NCBI GenBank assembly: GCA_002404465.1
Contig: DHJT01000025.1
Location: forward strand, 4,008-16,211
DNA: 12,204 nucleotides
Origin: Sutterella sp. UBA4713
GTDB taxonomy: Bacteria; Pseudomonadota; Gammaproteobacteria; Burkholderiales; Burkholderiaceae_F
Reading direction: 5' to 3'
Shown piece after piece: positions 7,224 through 12,204 of the stretch (position 1 is the stretch's first letter; every line of letters begins with the position of its first letter). Both the position numbers and the translations under genes were made by a program. Under the pieces are notes generated by a model that made no database searches, had not been told where the DNA came from, and was given only the letters and a program-made list of their open reading frames with translations.

Positions 7224-7230
7224 ATACAAA

Positions 7231-7479
7231 GTGGGCCTTTTAACGGAAAAATCGGGTTTGAATCCGAGTTCCGACTTGAAAGCACCGAAAGCGTCGAGCT
7301 CTCGGTTGCCCTGCTTTAGCTCTGTTTCCCTGAACGTCCTCGTTTTTGGCGTCACTGCACGAATTACTGTAGTGGCAGTACTTGCATGCGCATTGGCAGC
7401 AGTCGCTGCAGTAGCAGCAAGGCTCGTTAAGGCCTGTGTCGTTTGGGAAGCTTTCCAACCTACCGCAACTGAAATGTAG
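7231..7479 (+). CDS. Small Ala/Val-rich ORF, possible leader peptide or small membrane protein
   Basis: An 82-residue ORF starting at GTG 7231, with GGAG at 7218-7221 nine bases upstream. I do not recognise a family. The first half is polar, and the second half (about residues 36-71) is hydrophobic with runs such as VVAVLACALAAVAAVAARLV. Of 15 alanine codons, 11 are GCA. Two readings are possible. It may be a small one-segment membrane protein. Or it may be a long leader peptide whose Ala and Val codons sense charged tRNA, since a strong terminator follows its stop by 31 bases and an aminotransferase gene comes directly after. The opposite strand of the same DNA encodes a Cys-rich ORF (7509-7240), which has weaker start signals. 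Whether either is translated is uncertain. Confidence 0.4.
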   Translation: MGLLTEKSGLNPSSDLKAPKASSSRLPCFSSVSLNVLVFGVTARITVVAVLACALAAVAAVAARLVKACVVWEAFQPTATEM

Positions 7480-7521
7480 ATTCGAAAGAAACCTCAGAAA
7501 TAAACGCATAAGCCTTTAACG
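7425..7521 (+). promoter_or_regulatory. Candidate antiterminator pairing upstream of the aminotransferase
   Basis: CGTTAAGGC (7425-7433), just after the Ala/Val codon run, can pair with GCCTTTAACG (7512-7521), the 5' arm of the downstream terminator: nine pairs with one bulged U. A third segment near the ORF start (GGCCTTTTAACG, 7234-7245) resembles the terminator arm and could compete for 7425-7433. Found by eye, without energy calculation. Confidence 0.4.
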
Positions 7522-7542
7522 GGATCCCGCTAAAGGCTTTTT
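7511..7542 (+). terminator. Intrinsic terminator just upstream of the aminotransferase gene
   Basis: AGCCTTTA (7511-7518) pairs perfectly with TAAAGGCT (7531-7538). After one A/C mismatch, CGGG/CCCG extends the stem, and T residues follow (7538-7542, then GTT). It ends only 38 bases before the ATG at 7581, leaving little room for a separate promoter. It is either the end of the small-ORF transcript or a regulated attenuator for the aminotransferase. Confidence 0.85.
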
Positions 7543-7553
7543 GTTATATGACA

Positions 7554-7566
7554 GTTATCTGATAAC
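7554..7566. promoter_or_regulatory. Perfect 13-bp palindrome before the aminotransferase
   Basis: GTTATC-T-GATAAC is a perfect inverted repeat lying between the terminator and the weak GGAA ribosome site (7567-7570). It could be a protein operator or a small RNA stem controlling translation. No known consensus is recognised. Confidence 0.3.
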
Positions 7567-7580
7567 GGAAACAAACGATC

Positions 7581-8879
7581 ATGACAACACAACAAAAAAA
7601 CTGCTTAAACGACTTTCACATGATTCGTCCCGTGCCTTACATGGGAGTGATTTGGGTTAATCACAAGGCGCAAGAAATGGGTTATGTTCCCGGGGATAAA
7701 ACCTGGTGCAATCTCGGGCAGGGACAGCCTGAAGAGGGGCTCATTGAGGGGGCGCCGGAGCGCCTAAGACACTTGGCTCTTCTCAATCGCGATTATGCGT
7801 ACGGACCCACCGGAGGCATTCCCGAGTTGCGTCAGGCTGTTGCCGACATGATGAATCGTCTGTATCGAGTCGGAAAAACCAGTCAATACGGACCGCAAAA
7901 TGTGACTGTAGCGGGCGGCGGTCGTGTTGCCCTTACCCGTCTTTTTAGTGTTTTAAGTCGTGAGGCGAAGGTTCTGTACCGAAATCCGGATTACGCAGCG
8001 TATGAGGATTTGATGGGCTATCAAAAAGAACATCTGCAGTTTGTTTGTGAAAACACTCGTCCGGAAGACAACTTTAATGTTCGTCCCGAGAGACTTCGTG
8101 AACTTGTTGAGAAAGAAGGGGTGAATACGTTTGTGCTTTCAAACCCGAACAATCCGACCGGTGCACTTGTTTGCGGCAGCGACCTTAACGAATATTGTCA
8201 GATCGCACGAGAAAAACATATGCTCTTAGCGCTCGATGAGTTCTATTCACACTATGTGTATGAGGACAGCGAGGGCAAGACGCAACCCGTTAGTGCGGCG
8301 CGTTACATTCAGGATGTCGAGACCGACCCGGTTATCATGATTGACGGTCTTACAAAGAACTCACGGTATCCGGGATTTCGTGTCAGTTGGATTGTCGGAC
8401 CGAGCCGCATCATTGAGGCGATTAATCGCGTCGCAAGCGCGATTGACGGCGGAGCTTCGGTGCCGATGCAGCGCTTGGCTTGCGAAGCCTTGCAGCCCGA
8501 GGTTCTCGATAAAGAGACGCGGGCGTCACAACACTGTTTTGCCCAAAAGCGCGACTATATCGTAAAACGTCTGAATGACATGGGAATTCATGTTGCTATG
8601 CCTCCGCACGGTGCGTTTTATGTATGGGCGGATATTTCCGACCTTCCCGAATCGATTTGCGTGGATGAAGACTTTTGTTTGAATGCACTTAAGTATCGTG
8701 TTTTGTCTGTCCCCGGACGCTTTTTTGACATTCGACCGACCGGCAATCGTACAAGTCCGGAACCGATGCGGCATTTTGTTCGCTTCTCGTTCGGCCCGAA
8801 GATGGCCGTTCTCAAAGAAGGGCTCGATCGCATTGAGAAAATGATTGAGGACAAGCAATGCCAACATCGTGCAGCGTAA
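7581..8879 (+). CDS. PLP-dependent class I/II aminotransferase, substrate unresolved
   Basis: A fold-type I aminotransferase of 432 residues, within the usual 390-440 range. Motifs in order: YGPTGGIPELRQAVA near 74-88 (the cofactor-domain helix start), NPNNPTG at 188-194, DEFYS at 219-223 with Asp219 and Tyr222 contacting PLP, and DGLTKNSRYPGFRVSW with Lys259 as the PLP lysine and Arg267 near the phosphate. Near the C-terminus MRHFVRFSFG supplies the Arg that binds the substrate carboxylate. There is no signal peptide. The start ATG 7581 has only a weak GGAA site ten bases upstream. If the upstream Ala/Val-rich ORF is a sensor, an alanine- or branched-chain-forming role would fit, but the sequence alone does not show the substrate. 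Confidence 0.88.
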   Translation: MTTQQKNCLNDFHMIRPVPYMGVIWVNHKAQEMGYVPGDKTWCNLGQGQPEEGLIEGAPERLRHLALLNRDYAYGPTGGIPELRQAVADMMNRLYRVGKTSQYGPQNVTVAGGGRVALTRLFSVLSREAKVLYRNPDYAAYEDLMGYQKEHLQFVCENTRPEDNFNVRPERLRELVEKEGVNTFVLSNPNNPTGALVCGSDLNEYCQIAREKHMLLALDEFYSHYVYEDSEGKTQPVSAARYIQDVETDPVIMIDGLTKNSRYPGFRVSWIVGPSRIIEAINRVASAIDGGASVPMQRLACEALQPEVLDKETRASQHCFAQKRDYIVKRLNDMGIHVAMPPHGAFYVWADISDLPESICVDEDFCLNALKYRVLSVPGRFFDIRPTGNRTSPEPMRHFVRFSFGPKMAVLKEGLDRIEKMIEDKQCQHRAA

Positions 8880-8933
8880 AGAGGAGCCGGTAGCGTTTCA
8901 CTGCTTGAAATTACGTATCTTCGGAAAAATCGA

Positions 8934-8964
8934 TTGTACGCAGAGCAAGGAAAGTTGATATACT
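8934..8964 (+). promoter_or_regulatory. Probable extended -10 promoter for the CNNM/CBS protein gene
   Basis: TATACT at 8959-8964 is preceded by TG one base upstream (8956-8957), an extended -10. TTGTAC at 8934-8939 is a possible -35 with a long 19-base spacer. The predicted start near 8971 leaves about 30 bases before ATG 9002. Confidence 0.45.
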
Positions 8965-9001
8965 TTCGATCCATTTGTGTTTGTTAATTAAAGATTTTTT
9001 A

Positions 9002-10333
9002 ATGAACTTTGATTTCGGAACGCTTGTTTTTCTACTGGTTCTCGTTTTCTTGAACGGGCTTTTTGCGATGAGCGAAATTGCCTTGGTTGTCAGCCGTAAA
9101 GCCAAGCTGACAGTCTGGGCCGACGAGGGCGATGCACGCGCTGAGCGCGTGATGCGAATCCAGTCTGATCCGACACGAGCGTTTTCTACAATCCAAGTCG
9201 GAATTACGTCAATCGGTATTCTTTCGGGTATCGTCGGCGAGTCGGCGTTGGCCGAACCTATTACGGCGGCTCTCGTTCGCCTTGGGATGCATGCAGACTA
9301 CGCACATGTCGTCGGGCTCGCCGTCGTTGTTGTCTTAGTTACGTACTTTTCCATTGTTTTGGGAGAACTCGTTCCTAAGCGTCTCGGACAGACCTGTGCC
9401 GAATCCGTCGCGTGTCGTGTGGCCGGTCCCCTAAATGTTTTTGCGCTTTTGATGGCACCGTTTGTCAAGTTGCTTGCGGTCTCGACCGAAGTTGTTTTAA
9501 AGCCCTTCGGACTTGAGAAGGCCAAAAAGGACGACATGACCGAAGAGGAAATCCATGCACTGCTACAAGAGGGCGAGGAAAACGGCGTTATTGAGGAAAA
9601 CGAAAGCGATATGGTCAAAAACGTTTTCGGCCTCGATGACAGACTTGCTACAACGGTTATGACGCCGCGTTGCGATATCGAATATATTGATCTGAACGAT
9701 CCTAAAGAAAAGAGCATTGCCAAGATTTTAACTTCGCCACGCTCCAGACTTGTTGTCATCCGCGGAGACTTTAATCACGTTCTCGGATATTGCACTACGC
9801 GCGCCGTTCTAAGACAGTTGGTTGATAAGTCCGAGATGGATATCGAAAAGTGTATTTCGCAGGCTACCTTTGTTCCTGAATCGATTTCGGGGTTGGAGCT
9901 TTTGGAACATTTTAAGCAAACCAATGCCCCACTTTCGTTGGTTGTCGATGAGTACGGCGAGGTGGTCGGACTTGTGACGCCTCGGGATCTTTTGGAAACC
10001 ATCGCCGGAGAATTTAAGCCGGAAGCTAATGATGAACCCGATGCCGTTTCACGTGCGGACGGGTCGTGGGTTTTAGACGGCACAATTGCTGTTCCCGAAT
10101 TAAAAGACGAGTTGGAAATTACGGAATTGCCCGAGGAAGAAAACGCACACTACAACACGCTTGCCGGCATGCTTATGCTTATGCTGGAACGCGTTCCCAA
10201 GCTCGGCGATGTTGTTGTTTGGAGGAATTGGCGTTTTGAGATTACCTCAATGCAAGGAATGCACATCGATAAAGTACTTGCTAAACGTGTCACGGTGACG
10301 GCACCGGGGCCACAGGTGCCGAAGAAACAATAA
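9002..10333 (+). CDS. CNNM-domain / CBS-pair membrane protein (CorC/HlyC family)
   Basis: Proteins of this family are inner-membrane CNNM-type transporters linked to Mg2+/Co2+ efflux; older names call them hemolysins. With ATG 9002 there are 443 residues. The N-terminal CNNM (DUF21) domain spans about 1-190 with membrane segments near 6-28, 66-90, 101-122 and 140-165. The conserved GELVPKRLG is at 121-129. EEEIHALLQEGEENGVIEE marks the linker. Two CBS motifs follow: VMTPRCDIEYID (219-230) onward and FVPESISGLELLEHF onward, ending at LVTPRDLLETI. The CorC/HlyC C-terminal domain (about 350-432) includes DGSWVLDG. A TTG at 8975 would sit at the expected transcript start and is rejected. The substrate cannot be read from sequence. 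Confidence 0.93.
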   Translation: MNFDFGTLVFLLVLVFLNGLFAMSEIALVVSRKAKLTVWADEGDARAERVMRIQSDPTRAFSTIQVGITSIGILSGIVGESALAEPITAALVRLGMHADYAHVVGLAVVVVLVTYFSIVLGELVPKRLGQTCAESVACRVAGPLNVFALLMAPFVKLLAVSTEVVLKPFGLEKAKKDDMTEEEIHALLQEGEENGVIEENESDMVKNVFGLDDRLATTVMTPRCDIEYIDLNDPKEKSIAKILTSPRSRLVVIRGDFNHVLGYCTTRAVLRQLVDKSEMDIEKCISQATFVPESISGLELLEHFKQTNAPLSLVVDEYGEVVGLVTPRDLLETIAGEFKPEANDEPDAVSRADGSWVLDGTIAVPELKDELEITELPEEENAHYNTLAGMLMLMLERVPKLGDVVVWRNWRFEITSMQGMHIDKVLAKRVTVTAPGPQVPKKQ

Positions 10334-10378
10334 AAACCGTCCGGCTCGTTAATAAAAAATGTCAGTCAGGGGAGAAGA

Positions 10379-10723
10379 ATGAATACAGATTTTATCGACA
10401 GGCGATTCACACACATTACGATTGGTAAATCGACCATTACGAAGGTTGTTTTGGCAGAGGCCGTGATGGAACGTATTACCTGTTCACGTGCCGATGCCAT
10501 GGAAATTGTCGACGCGATGTTTAATGAAATGATTCTGGCGATGGAGCAAGGGCGTGGTTTGAAGTTGTCTAATTTCGGAACATTCGAGCTTCGAGACAAG
10601 CGTTCTCGTCCGGGTAGAAATCCCCGCACGCTCGTCGATCACGAAATTCGTGCTCGTCGGGTTGTCATCTTTACACCGGCTCCTCTGATGCGAGAAGCGA
10701 CGAAGGATCTTCCGGTTGGCTAA
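10379..10723 (+). CDS. ihfA: IHF alpha-like HU-family DNA-bending protein
   Basis: Integration host factor bends DNA as an alpha-beta heterodimer and helps organise promoters and the nucleoid. The body matches the alpha subunit: ITKVVLAEAVME aligns with the LTKAELA start of normal IHF alpha. LKLSNFGTFELRDKRSRPGRNPRT (61-84) carries the beta-ribbon tip with the intercalating Pro82, and ARRVVIFTP is the alpha-type strand. At 114 residues it has about 18 extra at the N-terminus. GGGGAG at 10369-10374 lies four bases before ATG 10379, supporting the long start. It stands 45 bases after the CorC/HlyC gene rather than after pheT, the more usual place, so it may be a second alpha-type copy or a relocated gene. 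A terminator follows. Confidence 0.82.
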   Translation: MNTDFIDRRFTHITIGKSTITKVVLAEAVMERITCSRADAMEIVDAMFNEMILAMEQGRGLKLSNFGTFELRDKRSRPGRNPRTLVDHEIRARRVVIFTPAPLMREATKDLPVG

Positions 10724-10750
10724 TTGCCTCCTCATTGGTCAGTGTCTGTA

Positions 10751-10780
10751 AGCCTCCCTATTTCCGAGAGGCTTTTTTTT
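10751..10780 (+). terminator. Intrinsic terminator after the IHF alpha-like gene
   Basis: AGCCTC (10751-10756) pairs with GAGGCT (10768-10773) across an 11-base loop, followed by a run of eight T residues (10773-10780). It closes the + strand unit and separates it from the convergent LysR gene. Confidence 0.85.
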
Positions 10781-10800
10781 GACCGTTTTTTGGACGTTCT

Positions 10801-11721
10801 TCACCTATTTTGGGTAGTGATTAGATCTTTGAGTTTGTTGCGAAAAAGCCGCACAAGATCGGAAAGGACCTGATCTTTGAGGGAGAAATTTCTCCAGGCA
10901 AGGCAGACGCTAAAAGAAGGAAAATCAATCGGAGTGGGAAAATATTTTAGATGTGTTGTCTTTGCAATGAATCGAGCGGCATGGTCCGGCATAATCGTGA
11001 TGCAGTCTGTCCCTGTTAGAAGATAAGGAATGGAGCTGAAATGTGATGTCGAAGCACGTATCCTGCGTCGCAGTCCTCGGCTCACCAATACGTCATCTAC
11101 GATACCAAAGAACCCTGTGCGACTCACCATAATGTGATCATGGCTTAGAAGAGTTTCCATATCCATTGTGTCTGAATCGAAGGAAGCAGGATCAACGAGG
11201 CATCCGTAAGTGCCTTCGCCGATATTTGTCAGAGTGATTCCTTCTTGCGCGCATCCCCCCGATGTAATTGCTAAGTCTATTGAACGAGCAAGAAGCATTT
11301 CGGCGACTACATTGGAGTTGGACTGACGAAAATGAAGCCGGGTACAGTTCGGGATTCTTTTTGCTAGCTCAATCATGGTATTGCCAAGCGCAATCTCAAA
11401 ATCATCCGACAGCCCTATTGTGATTGTTCGCCCCATGAACTCAGCTTGTTTGTTCTCGTGAAGTTGAAGGCTTGCGGTAAATCGATCTAATGCATCTTTT
11501 GCGAGTGGATAAACCTGATTGGCAAAAAGAGTTGGAGCCAAGCCGCGTCCGGTTCGAATAAAGAGAGAATCTTGGTACAGAGCGCGAAGACGGCGGAGAT
11601 TTAGAGAAACGGCTGATTGCGTCAAATTAAGTCGTTGAGCGGCTCCGGTTGCACTTTTTTCTTCAAAGATGACTACGAAGACGCGTAGCAGGTTTAAATC
11701 AGTTGTGTTGATATTAATCAT
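10801..11721 (-). CDS. LysR-type transcriptional regulator
   Basis: A 306-residue regulator with the N-terminal winged helix-turn-helix of the LysR family: LNLLRVFVVIFEEKSATGAAQRLNLTQSAVSLNLRRLR (about 9-46), then the linker helix and the two-lobed effector-binding domain starting near TITIGLSDDFE. The N-terminal DLNLLRVF pattern and the RTGRGLAPT after the helix-turn-helix resemble the NodD/SyrM-like branch. The ATG at 11721 is preferred because family members start just before the DLNLLRVF motif. A TTG at 11742 would add seven residues, and neither has a good ribosome site. It is divergent from the TRAP binding-protein gene, 189 bases away, so it probably regulates that transporter in response to its solute. 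The effector is unknown. Confidence 0.9.
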   Translation of the reverse strand: MININTTDLNLLRVFVVIFEEKSATGAAQRLNLTQSAVSLNLRRLRALYQDSLFIRTGRGLAPTLFANQVYPLAKDALDRFTASLQLHENKQAEFMGRTITIGLSDDFEIALGNTMIELAKRIPNCTRLHFRQSNSNVVAEMLLARSIDLAITSGGCAQEGITLTNIGEGTYGCLVDPASFDSDTMDMETLLSHDHIMVSRTGFFGIVDDVLVSRGLRRRIRASTSHFSSIPYLLTGTDCITIMPDHAARFIAKTTHLKYFPTPIDFPSFSVCLAWRNFSLKDQVLSDLVRLFRNKLKDLITTQNR

Positions 11722-11792
11722 GCTGATATCTGATTTAGGCAAAAGTAACTAGTCACAGAAACGAGCATCCCAGATAATGCTTGAAGTAACGT

Positions 11793-11815
11793 TTGAAAGT
11801 CAAGTCGAATTTCGA
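11793..11815. promoter_or_regulatory. Two adjacent dyads in the LysR-dctP divergent region, possible operator
   Basis: TTGA-AAG-TCAA (11793-11803) and TCGAA-T-TTCGA (11805-11815) are perfect inverted repeats side by side, midway between the divergent genes. LysR-family proteins bind such dyads between regulator and target. No confident -35/-10 pair was identified for either gene in the 189-base interval. Confidence 0.35.
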
Positions 11816-11910
11816 ATGTTTCTCGTTTTACGAAAAAGCACCATATGCAAAGGACGGCTACGGTTCTTGTTTGTGATGTATCTTTTGCTCATATCTAAAG
11901 GAGAAGTTCT

Positions 11911-12204
11911 ATGAAGCGTCTTTTAACTTGTGCGCTAGCTGTTTTGAACATTGCGATGTGGACTCCAACGGCGGCGAACGCGGCAATTGAACTAAAACTC
12001 GGTCATGTATGCCCGGCAACGGGAGACCGTTTAGAACAGTCGGCTCAAGTGTTTAAAAAATATGTCGAGGAAAAATCCGGGGGCGAGATTGTCGTGAAAA
12101 CATTTCCAGCTTCACAGCTCGGTGGTGAGCGTGAAATGCTCGAGAGCATTCAGATGGGCACATTGGAATGCGGAACGATCACGAATGCACCGTTTTCAAA
12201 CTTT
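11911..12204 (+). CDS. TRAP transporter substrate-binding protein, DctP family (3' end outside window)
   Basis: These periplasmic proteins deliver organic acids or related anions to TRAP membrane permeases driven by ion gradients. The visible 98 residues begin with a signal peptide (MKRLLTCALAVLNIAMW, cleavage probably after ANA at about 24), followed by IELKLGHVCPATGDRLEQSAQVFKKYVEEKSGGEIVVKTFPASQLGGEREMLESIQMGTLECG in two steps. The KLGHV opening, the FPASQLGGEREMLE motif and the QMGTLECG stretch are typical of DctP. GGAG at 11900-11903 is a good ribosome site seven bases before ATG 11911. The LysR gene opposite likely controls it. The ligand-binding Arg lies in the missing part, so the substrate cannot be judged. 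Confidence 0.92.
   Translation, partial: MKRLLTCALAVLNIAMWTPTAANAAIELKLGHVCPATGDRLEQSAQVFKKYVEEKSGGEIVVKTFPASQLGGEREMLESIQMGTLECGTITNAPFSNF

Noticed and set aside
6722..7230. Search for tRNA or a known riboswitch in the cysK-aminotransferase gap
   Set aside because: No cloverleaf or recognised aptamer core was seen; the hairpins are explained as terminator and leader elements.
7098..7355. 85-codon ORF on the - strand
   Set aside because: No ribosome site, no domain, and it overlaps the leader structures; looks like chance coding.
8975..9001. TTG 8975 as the start of the CNNM/CBS protein
   Set aside because: It falls at the expected transcription start of the extended -10 promoter; ATG 9002 opens straight into the first membrane segment.
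9298..9759. 153-codon ORF on the - strand, Ser/Thr-rich
   Set aside because: It is the antisense of the CNNM/CBS gene; its composition is that of a mirrored frame.

Overview
The window looks like chromosomal DNA of a betaproteobacterium of the order Burkholderiales. A gut-associated Sutterellaceae-type member is my best guess. This rests on the rnc-era-recO-(...)-nagZ order typical of beta-proteobacteria, a base composition near 50% GC that is low for free-living Burkholderiales, and a TRAP-type binding protein paired with a LysR regulator. No marker gene fixes the genus, so this is inference. I see no mobile element, CRISPR array, tRNA or rRNA.

Region 1 (1-5040, + strand) is a tight, probably co-transcribed run: the 3' end of rnc, then era, recO, nagZ, pncB and an exported endonuclease I (endA family). 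Neighbours overlap by 1, 8, 4 and 4 bases, and one gap (nagZ to pncB) is 24 bases. It combines RNA and ribosome maturation, recombination repair, peptidoglycan recycling, NAD salvage and extracytoplasmic nucleic-acid degradation. pdxJ and acpS, often found between recO and nagZ in this order, are absent here.

Region 2 (5072-7028, - strand) is a cysteine biosynthesis operon, cysK-cysE, read leftward. Upstream lies what looks like a complete transcription attenuator: a sigma70-like promoter, a 39-codon leader peptide with a Cys-Leu-Cys-Cys cluster and a fourth Cys, a possible antiterminator pairing, and an intrinsic terminator 54 bases before the cysK start. This is the strongest new observation in the window.

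Region 3 (7160-8879, + strand) holds an 82-codon Ala/Val-rich small ORF with a plausible ribosome binding site, a strong intrinsic terminator, and then, only about 40 bases further, a class I/II PLP aminotransferase. The terminator is so close to the gene that it may act as a second attenuator; a segment inside the small ORF can pair with the 5' arm of the terminator.

Region 4 (8930-10780, + strand) carries a CNNM/CBS-domain membrane protein of the CorC/HlyC family and an IHF alpha-like DNA-bending protein, closed by an intrinsic terminator. Region 5 (10801-12204) is a divergent pair: a LysR-type regulator on the - strand and the start of a TRAP transporter substrate-binding protein (DctP family) on the + strand, cut by the window edge.
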